A DNA stretch of 64,000 bases. Source: Pacificibacter marinus. GTDB lineage: Bacteria; Pseudomonadota; Alphaproteobacteria; Rhodobacterales; Rhodobacteraceae. The stretch's first letter is position 1. Each line of letters starts with the position of its first letter. The notes under the pieces were generated by a model. The model ran no database searches. It was not told the origin of the DNA and saw only the letters and a list, made by a program, of their open reading frames with translations. This document shows, in pieces, positions 56,434 through 64,000 of the stretch. A program made the position numbers and the translations under genes. The DNA lies in assembly GCF_018860505.1 (NCBI RefSeq), contig NZ_JAHKPU010000046.1:62001-126000 (forward strand), given 5' to 3'.

Positions 56434-56584
56434 TGAGTTTTCTCGTCCAAATTCCTGTGAATGCCCCACAAGAGGGGCTTTATGCAAACGATATTCTAGG
56501 CGCCGTTAGGCGGGCGTTCAACCCCGTGCCTTTGAGCGAAGCGCGCCATTTAATTAAGATCCATTCGCTTGCTTGACAGAATCT

Positions 56585-56600
56585 ACAAAATACATGATCA
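56585..56600. promoter_or_regulatory. Repeated 16-mer before iclR (copy 1)
   Basis: ACAAAATACATGATCA, found with one change (ACAAAATACATGTTCA) at 59603-59618 upstream of tctC. A TTGACA hexamer lies just upstream at 56573-56578. It may be a regulator site or shared promoter element. Confidence 0.45.
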
Positions 56601-56644
56601 TCACACAACTTTCCAATAATGGAATTTATAATTTCAAATATGAA

Positions 56645-57460
56645 ATGCAGATGAACCCGACTGAACGCACACTACAAGTTTTAGAATACATCATGGCAGC
56701 AGGGCCTGGGCCGGTGAAACAAACCGATATTGCCCAGCATTGTGGGTTGTCCCCAGCAACGCTGAACAGAATCGTCAAATCTCTGTCAGATTTGGGATAC
56801 CTGTTTCGCACGAGCGAAAAATATTGTGTACGTAATTTCCGCTTGGAACGAAACGTTCCGATGTCTCAGTCCTATTTGGCCAAACTCGACAACACGATGC
56901 GAGATTTATCCAAACAGCTTGGCGTTTCAGCGGAAGTGATCGTGGTCGCAGGGCACGAACTTTTGTGGCACTCCAAAACGGATTATCCAGACCCGAATGT
57001 CGTCATCCGCGCCAGTGTTGGTTTTCGCCGCTCACTTTATGAATTGGACGTGCTGTCACAAATGTACCTAAGCCGATTGGACTGGGACGATGTGCAGGCG
57101 CAGTTTTTTGTCGATGGTTTTTGGGGCACAGTGCGCACAGTGGGGGCGGCAACCTGCTGGCTTCCCAAAGCTGCAGTGCGCAATGCCTTGGACCTGATGC
57201 GTCCAGAGATCTTTGTCGCAGACCCCCAAGGCAATCACGTTGGCATACGCCGCTGTGCGACAGTTGTCGAAGATCCAAATGGAAAGTTTTTGCATTTACT
57301 GGCTCTGGCCGAACCGGCGGATCGGCCGAATGACAGGATAGAAGAGTACAAAGAAGCATTATTAAAGGCACGCGCAGAACTTTGTGAACTTGCTCAGGAG
57401 GAGAGCACCACAGACCGGCTCGTACCAAAGCACCACACCGCGCCGCTTCGCGGAGGCTAG
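56645..57460 (+). CDS. IclR-family transcriptional regulator
   Basis: A 271-residue regulator with an N-terminal winged helix (RTLQVLEYIMAAGPGPVKQTDIAQHCGLSPATLNRIVKSL) and a C-terminal IclR effector domain that looks divergent. No strong ribosome site marks the start; the ATG at 56645 is chosen because the helix begins soon after, though codons at 56594 and 56651 are also possible. It lies between the sulfatase-activating gene and a tctBAC importer, so it probably controls this cluster. Confidence 0.82.
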   Translation: MQMNPTERTLQVLEYIMAAGPGPVKQTDIAQHCGLSPATLNRIVKSLSDLGYLFRTSEKYCVRNFRLERNVPMSQSYLAKLDNTMRDLSKQLGVSAEVIVVAGHELLWHSKTDYPDPNVVIRASVGFRRSLYELDVLSQMYLSRLDWDDVQAQFFVDGFWGTVRTVGAATCWLPKAAVRNALDLMRPEIFVADPQGNHVGIRRCATVVEDPNGKFLHLLALAEPADRPNDRIEEYKEALLKARAELCELAQEESTTDRLVPKHHTAPLRGG

Positions 57461-57539
57461 AAAACGCGCGGATTTGCCTAAACAGGGAGGGCACTATGAT
57501 ACACTTAAGAGTACCAAACGCGTCTAGGCGGGTGTTGGC

Positions 57540-58007
57540 ATGACTTGGAGAAGCTTGAACAGCATCATGTCTATTATTCTTATAATGGGCGGGATTGGCT
57601 ATGCTGTAAATTTGAACCAAAGCGCATCCCAAGCGTTACTTTTCTCGTCCTCGGGGATCGGCCCCGCTTATTTCCCGAACATCCTTGCCGGATTGCTCGT
57701 GATTTTAAGCGTTATGACCTTGGTCAAAAACCTCCGCGATAAGAGTCCTAAGAACATTGAGAAAGTTACGACGCACAACTCTGGATATATCCTCGTGACG
57801 GTCGCACTCATGGTCGCGTTTTTAGCAAGCTGGCAGTTCTTGGGATTCTTTTACCTCAATGTCTTCGTCCTTTTGACCGTTTTAATGACGCTCTACAGGA
57901 TCGAATTCGGGCTCAAAAACAGCTTACTCGTGGCCCTCGCAACTTCAGTTTTCACAACTGGGTTTCTCTACGGTTTGTTCGGGCAAATTCTTGCCCTCAC
58001 GTTTTAA
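57540..58007 (+). CDS. tctB: Tripartite tricarboxylate transporter small permease
   Basis: A 155-residue membrane protein with four predicted helices, the TctB layout. It pairs with tctA 12 bp downstream. An imperfect 14-bp palindrome (57500-57513, TACACTTAAGAGTA) lies upstream and could be an IclR site. Confidence 0.87.
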   Translation: MTWRSLNSIMSIILIMGGIGYAVNLNQSASQALLFSSSGIGPAYFPNILAGLLVILSVMTLVKNLRDKSPKNIEKVTTHNSGYILVTVALMVAFLASWQFLGFFYLNVFVLLTVLMTLYRIEFGLKNSLLVALATSVFTTGFLYGLFGQILALTF

Positions 58008-58019
58008 GGGGACGCAGAC

Positions 58020-59507
58020 ATGGAAACGCTTTTTAACGACCTCACCAATCTGTTCACCATCACCAACCTTTTATGTATCCTGTTAGGGACTGTCGTGGGG
58101 ATGGTCTTTGGCGCGCTGCCTGGGCTTGGCACAGTTATTGCCGTTGCGCTATTGTTGCCCGTGACCTTCACCTTGCCTCCCCTTGCGGGCATTCTGATGT
58201 TGCTCGCGACATATCAAGCTGGCGAATACGGCGGTTCGATATCCGCCATTCTGCTCGGCGTTCCGGGCACTCCGCAAGCTGCGGCAACCGTTCTTGATGG
58301 CTATCCCATGGCGCAAAATGAATCGCCTGGCAAAGCGTTAAGCTATTCACTTGTTTCATCGAGCATTGGCGGAATTTTTGGTGGGCTGGTTCTGATTTTC
58401 GTCTCTGTGCCATTGGCCAAATTCGCATTGAACTTTGGCAGTCCAGAATACTTCTTGTTGGGTGTTATTGGCCTTATGGCGGTGGGATTGCTCAGCGGAA
58501 CAGACAAGATCAAAAGCTCGATCGCCGTTATTCTTGGCCTGATCGCAGGCACTGTGGGCATAGACTCATTGACCGGCGTTAACCGTGCAACCTTTAATCA
58601 GCCCGAACTGATGGACGGCGTAAATCTGGTCGCTTTCCTTGTTGGTATGTTTGCAATTTCCGAGCTGTTCATGATGATCAGTAAAGGGCTGAATAACAAA
58701 TATGTTGCCGACCGCAGTACGCTAAAGACAGGATTGACGTGGAAGGAACTCAAAGGGGTTGTTAAATCGACAACAATTGGGTCACTGATCGGCGCTGGCA
58801 CGGGCATTCTGCCGGGCATCGGCGGCGGCGCATCCTGTTGGTTTGCTTATGCTGTCGTGAGCAAGACATCCAAAGACCCCGAGGCCTTTGGCAAGGGTAG
58901 CCCAGAAGGTATCGCCGCACCGGAATCGTCAAATAACGCATCCGCAGGTGGCGCACTCGTTCCGTTTCTTGCCTTAGGCATTCCAGGGTCTGCAGCGATT
59001 GCGATCATTATGGGCGCATTCATCATGCACGGAATCCAGCCTGGTCCGAATGTATTTACGGCTGAACGGGACTTGGTCTACGGGATTTTCTACGGGTTCA
59101 TCCTGACAACAATCGCGATGTATCTTATTGGGCGCGTCCTGACACCGATGTTCTCACGCGTCCTCGTTGTTCCGAATTCATTTTTGGTTTCGATTGTGCT
59201 CGTGCTGTGCCTCATCGGCATCTACGCCTCTAAGGGTGCTTTTTTTGATCTCTGGTTGGCGCTTGGCATCGGCATAGTGTTCTACATCCTCAAGAGGCTA
59301 AACTATCCAGTATCGTCTGTGATCATTGCCTACGTTCTTGCCCCCATTATTGAAGAAAATTTCCGGCGCTCGCTGACACTTTCGAACGGCAATTACGACG
59401 TTTTCTTCTCCAGTGTCTACGCCATTGCGCTGGTGCTCATGATCGTCGCGGCCCTAGCGGCAAGCGTCTATGCCGATTTCAAAAAGAGGAGACATCAGCC
59501 CAGCTAA
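58020..59507 (+). CDS. tctA: Tripartite tricarboxylate transporter large permease
   Basis: A 495-residue inner-membrane protein with about twelve helices. Family motifs are GLGTVIAVALLLPVTF with the preceding GALPG, EYGGSISAILLGVPGTPQAAAT and GIPGSAAIAII. Together with TctB and TctC it forms a secondary importer driven by an ion gradient for small organic acids. A hairpin overlaps its stop codon. Confidence 0.95.
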   Translation: METLFNDLTNLFTITNLLCILLGTVVGMVFGALPGLGTVIAVALLLPVTFTLPPLAGILMLLATYQAGEYGGSISAILLGVPGTPQAAATVLDGYPMAQNESPGKALSYSLVSSSIGGIFGGLVLIFVSVPLAKFALNFGSPEYFLLGVIGLMAVGLLSGTDKIKSSIAVILGLIAGTVGIDSLTGVNRATFNQPELMDGVNLVAFLVGMFAISELFMMISKGLNNKYVADRSTLKTGLTWKELKGVVKSTTIGSLIGAGTGILPGIGGGASCWFAYAVVSKTSKDPEAFGKGSPEGIAAPESSNNASAGGALVPFLALGIPGSAAIAIIMGAFIMHGIQPGPNVFTAERDLVYGIFYGFILTTIAMYLIGRVLTPMFSRVLVVPNSFLVSIVLVLCLIGIYASKGAFFDLWLALGIGIVFYILKRLNYPVSSVIIAYVLAPIIEENFRRSLTLSNGNYDVFFSSVYAIALVLMIVAALAASVYADFKKRRHQPS

Positions 59508-59533
59508 ACGCGTGTAGATGCACGTGTTTAGCC
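59504..59533 (+). terminator. Hairpin at the end of tctA
   Basis: A 12-bp stem with one G-U pair (59504-59515 with 59522-59533) covers the tctA stop codon. No T tract follows, so it may be a stability element before the separately translated tctC. Confidence 0.55.
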
Positions 59534-59602
59534 GGAGGATGAGAAGACCAAGGAGGAGATAGCGTTCAGCCGGAAAGACATCGGCGCCCCCCCCCATATC
59601 CA

Positions 59603-59618
59603 ACAAAATACATGTTCA
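59603..59618. promoter_or_regulatory. Repeated 16-mer before tctC (copy 2)
   Basis: ACAAAATACATGTTCA, differing by one base from the copy at 56585 before iclR. It lies about 60 bp upstream of the tctC start, just after a run of nine C residues (59587-59595). Confidence 0.45.
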
Positions 59619-59679
59619 AGTTTTCCAGCACGGAACACTGAGCATGCTTCGCGAACTAAATTTAAGGGAGAACTACCAA

Positions 59680-60663
59680 ATGCTTACGTTTCTAACAAAG
59701 ACCGCAGCGACAACATTGGCATGTGCCACGATCGTCATGGCAACAGGCACATCTATGGCAGCCGCCGAAGGCTACCCAGAAAAACCCATCACCTGGATCA
59801 TTCCTGATGGCGCTGGTGGCGGCTTGGATACCATTGTGCGGACAATTTACCCCTACGTGGAAAAAAACCTGCCGAATGACGCGACCTTCGTCTTGAAAAA
59901 CCAACCCGGCGCGACCCAGACGATTGCAGTTTCAGCCGTCTACAATGCGGACCCCGATGGTTACACCATTGGTCAAGCGTCAGTAGCGCCTCTCACCATT
60001 ATGCCACACTTGGGTCGGACATCTTATGCGGGCTATGAAGACTTCGAACTGATTGCGAATGTGTTCGATGCGGCTCACTACATTGTTTTGCCTGCGGACT
60101 CTCCGTTTGCAAACTTGGAAGAGCTCTTGGCACATGCCAAAGAAAACCCTGGTCAAGTGCGCATCGGCGTCGATGGTGTCTACAACGTTCAGCACCTTCC
60201 GCTGCTGAACCTCGAACTTTCAGCAGATGTTGATCTCAACGAGATCACTTACAAAAGCAGCGCAGATACCAAAAAAGCGGTCTTAGGTGGTGAAATTGAA
60301 GCAGGCATCATGCCGTCTCACACCATCATTGGCGAATACGAAGCAGGCACGCTCGTGCCGATTGTAGACGTTATGGAAATCAAGCCAGATTATTTCGCTG
60401 AAATTCCATCACTGAACGATCTTGGCTATACGTCTAGCCAACTCTTTGTAGGCGTTATCGCACCAAAAGGAACGCCAGATGATATCCAAGCGATCTTGTC
60501 AGGCGCGATCGACGCGGCTTTGCAAGATCCAGAGCTGGTCGCAGCTTTGGAAAAAAGAAAGATCATGATCAACTACAACGACTCTGAGACCTACCTTGCG
60601 CGCATGCAAGAATTGGATGTCGTGAACAAAGGCATTTTGACAGACTTGGGCGTGCTTAAATAA
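59680..60663 (+). CDS. tctC: Tripartite tricarboxylate transporter binding protein
   Basis: Periplasmic binding protein of 327 residues with a signal peptide ending near AAAEG. TctC-family features are YPEKPITWIIPDGAGGGLDTIVRT and APKGTPDDIQAIL near the C-terminus. The ATG at 59680 with AAGGGAG nine bases upstream is preferred to a frame start 12 codons earlier. The ligand may be the organic part of a sulfate ester or the ester itself. Confidence 0.93.
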   Translation: MLTFLTKTAATTLACATIVMATGTSMAAAEGYPEKPITWIIPDGAGGGLDTIVRTIYPYVEKNLPNDATFVLKNQPGATQTIAVSAVYNADPDGYTIGQASVAPLTIMPHLGRTSYAGYEDFELIANVFDAAHYIVLPADSPFANLEELLAHAKENPGQVRIGVDGVYNVQHLPLLNLELSADVDLNEITYKSSADTKKAVLGGEIEAGIMPSHTIIGEYEAGTLVPIVDVMEIKPDYFAEIPSLNDLGYTSSQLFVGVIAPKGTPDDIQAILSGAIDAALQDPELVAALEKRKIMINYNDSETYLARMQELDVVNKGILTDLGVLK

Positions 60664-60836
60664 GCACTGTCGCCGTTGTTGGCTCGGTCTCAATGCGTCC
60701 TCCCTGACGTGTTCGCGGCCGAGCCAACGACATATTATGACATTAAAATATGCTGAGGGCGGTAGAGATCGCCAAAAATATCTAAAATCTAAACGGCTTT
60801 CGCCCTCACCTAAAAGTTCTTCAAGGTATCCAACTC

Positions 60837-62255
60837 ATGAGCGACCAAACCAAACCTAATTTTCTGTGGATTTGCACCGATCAGCAGCGCTTTGATACGA
60901 TTCGAGGCCTTGGAAACACACATATTAATACACCCAACTTGGACAGGTTGATGGACGAAGGGGTCTCGTTTGACCGCACCTATTGCCAAAGTCCCGTGTG
61001 CACACCCAGCCGTGCAAGTTTCTTAACGGGGCGCTACCCGCGTACGACGCGGACCACGCGCAATGGCAATGACAAATTCCCAGATGATGAAATTCTTGTT
61101 CCGCATATTCTGTCTGAGAATGGCTATACATGCGGGTTGATTGGGAAACTTCATCTCTCTGCTGCAGATGGCAGAACGGAAGTCCTGCCCAAGCATCACG
61201 GCTATGATATGGTTAAATGGTGCCACGGACCGCGAGACGGATGGGGTGACGACAACGCCTATCAAAAGTGGCTGAGATCGCAGGGGGTATCTTGGGAAAC
61301 GGATTACCACGGTAAAAACGGCGGTATCGATCCACAGTTTCACCAAACCACTTGGTGTGCGAATGAAGCCATCGGATTTATGGACGCGCACGAAGACACG
61401 CCTTGGATGCTCAGCATCAACATCTTCGATCCGCATCACCCGTTTGATCCCCCCGCGGAATACAAAGCGAAATACCCTGCCGAGGATATGCCCCTTCCCA
61501 AATGGCGCGAAGGCGAGCTTGACAATAAACCACTGATTCAACGCGATGATTATGAGAATGGTGGCCAAAGCGGGCTGGGACCAAGCTGCAAGACGATGAC
61601 GGACCGCGACATACAAAACTATGTCTCTGACTACTACGCGATGGTTGATCTGATCGATGTGCAAGTTGGCCGGTTGATCGATCATTTGGATAAAACAGGC
61701 CAACGCGACAACACGATCATCATTTTTCACAGTGACCACGGCGAAATGCTTGGCGATCACGGATTGATTTTGAAAGGCGGGCATTTTTACGAGGAACTGG
61801 TGCATGTGCCCTTGATCATGTCTTGCCCCGCGCGCCTGTCACAAAAGATACGCAGCAAAGCCTTGGTCGAATTGGTCGACTTGGCGCCAACGATTTTGGA
61901 CTTTGCAGGCATCGACGTGCCTTTGGCAATGCAAGGACGGAGCCTGTCCCACATCCTTCAGGGCAAAGCCGAACCAGATGCGCACAAAGACGCCGTCTAT
62001 TGCGAATACTATAATGCATTGCCTGCGGCCCATAAGGGGGTGTTCGCAACCATGTATTTCGACGGGCGCTACAAGTTGACTGTTTTTCATGGGCAAGACA
62101 TTGGCGAGCTATATGATCATGAAACGGACCCCGACGAGTTCGACAACAAATGGGATGACCCTGCCTATCAGGCGTTGAAAAGCGAACTGGTCTTGGCAAA
62201 TTTCGCACAAACTGTTGCAACCGTCGATCCGGTGCACATCGTCGGCAATTTTTAA
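60837..62255 (+). CDS. Formylglycine-dependent sulfatase
   Basis: A 472-residue hydrolase of the alkaline-phosphatase/sulfatase superfamily. The maturation motif is C55-T-P-S-R in SPVCTPSRASFLTGRYP, and metal-type residues occur in the N-terminal TDQQRFD and in HSDHGEMLGDHG. No signal peptide is seen, so it should be cytoplasmic, which fits import of the substrate by the TctABC system. Phosphonate monoester hydrolases share this fold and motif, so a P-ester substrate cannot be excluded. Confidence 0.93.
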   Translation: MSDQTKPNFLWICTDQQRFDTIRGLGNTHINTPNLDRLMDEGVSFDRTYCQSPVCTPSRASFLTGRYPRTTRTTRNGNDKFPDDEILVPHILSENGYTCGLIGKLHLSAADGRTEVLPKHHGYDMVKWCHGPRDGWGDDNAYQKWLRSQGVSWETDYHGKNGGIDPQFHQTTWCANEAIGFMDAHEDTPWMLSINIFDPHHPFDPPAEYKAKYPAEDMPLPKWREGELDNKPLIQRDDYENGGQSGLGPSCKTMTDRDIQNYVSDYYAMVDLIDVQVGRLIDHLDKTGQRDNTIIIFHSDHGEMLGDHGLILKGGHFYEELVHVPLIMSCPARLSQKIRSKALVELVDLAPTILDFAGIDVPLAMQGRSLSHILQGKAEPDAHKDAVYCEYYNALPAAHKGVFATMYFDGRYKLTVFHGQDIGELYDHETDPDEFDNKWDDPAYQALKSELVLANFAQTVATVDPVHIVGNF

Positions 62256-62305
62256 TTTCCAAACAGAACGACAGGCACTGACTGCAAAGTGTCGCAAGAG
62301 GACAA

Positions 62306-63751
62306 ATGACTATGAGCCAAACCCCAAATATCGTTTTCATTATGACCGACCAGCAGCGGTACGATACAATCGCTGAACTGGGTTTTTCGCATGTAGACAC
62401 ACCGAATTTGGACCGTCTGGTGAAAGAAGGGACGAGTTTTGATCGCACCTACGTCACCTCACCGTCGTGCAGCCCTTCACGCGCATCCTTGTTTACAGGC
62501 ACATTTCCCCACACAAATGGCGTGTTCCGCAATGATGAAACATGGAACTACAGCTGGGTGAGTGACCTGAACAAAGCAGGGTATCGATGCGTCAATGTCG
62601 GCAAAATGCACACTTGGCCCGTCGAGGGGGCGTTCGGGTTTCATGAACGTCACGTGACAGAAAACAAGGATCGGGCACACCCGAACCTGCCGTTCTATTT
62701 GGACAACTGGGACAAAGCGATTTGGACTCGTGGCTTTGAAAAACCAAGCCGCCAGACCTACAAACGCCGTGATGATTATCACGAACAGCTCGGCGCTTTC
62801 GTTTGGGAACTGCCAGAAGACCTGCACCCTGATGTGTTTGTGCCCCAAACCGCCTGCATGTGGTTGGATCGTTACTCTGGCGATGACCCGTTTTTCTTAC
62901 AGATCGGCATTCCGGGACCGCATCCGCCCTATGACCCAACGCAGCGCCATCTGAATCACTATGAGGGCCGCGAGATGCCTGAACCAATTCGCGACTATGA
63001 CTTGGACAGCCAGCCAGAGCCTTACAAAGCTCTGCGGCAAAATCATTTTGAGGGCAATCACGATGCTGTCGTTCACCTCAAAGATCCGACCGAGGAACAA
63101 ATGCAGCGTCAGCGCAGGCACTATTATGCCAATGTCTCGATGATCGATGAACAGGTCGGATTGGTTATTGACGCGCTAGAGCGTCGCGGTGTGCTAGACA
63201 ACACCGTGATTGTGTTTACGTCCGATCACGGCGATAGCTTGAATGACCACGGCCATTCCCAGAAATGGAACATGTATGAGCAATCTGTGCATGTGCCTGC
63301 GATTTTCTGGGGCCCAAACATTCCAGCGGGACAAAGGGTAACAGACCTCGTGTCCTTGATGGACCTCGGGCCAACGATCTTAGAGACCTGTGGTGTTACG
63401 CCGCCAGAATGGATGGAGGCACAATCGCTGCGGCCTTATTTTGAATCCACGCCACCGCCACGCCGCAACTGCGTTTTCGCCGAACACGCCCGCGATGCGA
63501 TTCTGACCGAGACGGAATTTGTATCGATGGTCATGGTCGACCAATGGAAGTTGGTCCATTTCGTTGACTATGACGAAGGGCAGCTTTTCGATCTAGAAAC
63601 TGATCCAGGCGAGCGCCACAATCGTTGGAATGATCCTGACTGCGCGGAAAAGAAAAATGAGATGATCAGCCGGCTTCTGGACTGGCGCATCCGCAGCTCC
63701 CTAAAAACACAGAAATTCCAAAACGCGCTTTCAAGTGCAGCACCAAGTTAA
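62306..63751 (+). CDS. Second formylglycine-dependent sulfatase
   Basis: A 481-residue homolog of the preceding enzyme with C55-S-P-S-R in SPSCSPSRASLFTGTFP, TDQQRYD at the N-terminus and TSDHGDSLNDHG as the metal motif. It lacks a signal peptide. It follows 50 bp after the first sulfatase, with AGAGGA before the ATG; a second ATG two codons on is possible. The two proteins diverge strongly outside the motifs, so they may attack different esters or act in sequence. Confidence 0.93.
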   Translation: MTMSQTPNIVFIMTDQQRYDTIAELGFSHVDTPNLDRLVKEGTSFDRTYVTSPSCSPSRASLFTGTFPHTNGVFRNDETWNYSWVSDLNKAGYRCVNVGKMHTWPVEGAFGFHERHVTENKDRAHPNLPFYLDNWDKAIWTRGFEKPSRQTYKRRDDYHEQLGAFVWELPEDLHPDVFVPQTACMWLDRYSGDDPFFLQIGIPGPHPPYDPTQRHLNHYEGREMPEPIRDYDLDSQPEPYKALRQNHFEGNHDAVVHLKDPTEEQMQRQRRHYYANVSMIDEQVGLVIDALERRGVLDNTVIVFTSDHGDSLNDHGHSQKWNMYEQSVHVPAIFWGPNIPAGQRVTDLVSLMDLGPTILETCGVTPPEWMEAQSLRPYFESTPPPRRNCVFAEHARDAILTETEFVSMVMVDQWKLVHFVDYDEGQLFDLETDPGERHNRWNDPDCAEKKNEMISRLLDWRIRSSLKTQKFQNALSSAAPS

Positions 63752-64000
63752 CTCCAAACAGACCATTGGATAAGACTTTCTTTGCTCTCCCCGCGACGCT
63801 GCAGGGGGAGCAGTGCCCGCCCTTACTTTGTCAGTGGCCCGCGAGAGCCTCTCAAGGCCATTTGGGTCTAAAGCCCTTAAATGACAAAGGGACAGTCAGC
63901 CACGAGTATAGCTGGATTTGTCGCGATTTGATGCCGCCCCTTTGAAGGCAAATACATTCCCCATCTCTGCTAGAACTTTGGCATCAACCGTCCTCTTCGT
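63752..64000. other. End region, no gene seen
   Basis: The last 249 bp hold a short GC-rich stem (CTCCCC at 63787-63792 with GGGGAG at 63805-63810) that might terminate the sulfatase transcript. I see no coding region reaching the window edge. Confidence 0.5.

Overview
The window is bacterial chromosome, most likely from a marine Rhodobacterales (Roseobacter-type) alphaproteobacterium. The main reasons are the ethylmalonyl-CoA pathway genes interleaved with the sdh, mdh and suc operons, as I recall from Rhodobacter sphaeroides, a succinyltransferase (SucB) with two lipoyl domains, and several TRAP, TTT and TauE-type organic-acid transporters. I see no phage, insertion sequence, integrase or CRISPR array.

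Region 1 (1-28.6 kb) is central carbon metabolism. It holds ccr and ecm (divergent), deoD, an aldo/keto reductase, creD, the sdhCDAB operon with a lipoprotein gene inside it, an EMC operon (mcl2, nnrU, DUF1737 gene, mch), a TauE/SafE permease, mdh, sucCD, sucAB and lpd with a small membrane-protein gene between sucB and lpd, a thioesterase, a GntR/FCD regulator, a YgjP-type peptidase and a TIGR02300 protein. tRNA-Ala(GGC) follows. A palindrome TGTGATCACA occurs as a tandem pair upstream of both sdhC and sucC, and once directly before the GntR gene, which suggests one TCA-cycle regulon.

Region 2 (29.1-45.7 kb) is an organophosphonate island of two convergent operons. The plus-strand operon encodes a PhnD/PhnC/PhnE-type ABC importer, a second PhnM-like amidohydrolase, an MFS transporter and a TIM-barrel protein. 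The minus-strand set is phnF-G-H-I-J-K-L-M followed by phnC-D-E-E and a hexapeptide acyltransferase. A shared TCAT-N4-ATGA-type dyad lies before phnF, phnC and the plus-strand operon. The key oddity is PhnJ: it is full length and in frame, but three of the four C-terminal cysteines used for the Fe-S cluster and thiyl radical in E. coli PhnJ are replaced (Ser, Ile, Gly). This looks like an unusual C-P-lyase-like complex whose chemistry may differ from the canonical reaction.

Region 3 (46.3-55.3 kb) appears to be a malonate-use module: GntR regulator, malonyl-CoA decarboxylase, malonyl-CoA synthetase, a GST, a cupin, and a TAXI-type TRAP transporter with a TauE/SafE permease. A perfect palindrome AATATCGATATT lies before the regulator, before the decarboxylase gene, and in the divergent cupin/TRAP promoter region. 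This ties the TRAP transporter to malonate by inference.

Region 4 (55.4-64 kb) is a sulfate-ester module: formylglycine-generating enzyme, IclR regulator, a TctABC tripartite importer, and two sulfatases that carry the CxPSR maturation motif the enzyme acts on. The window ends in apparently non-coding DNA.
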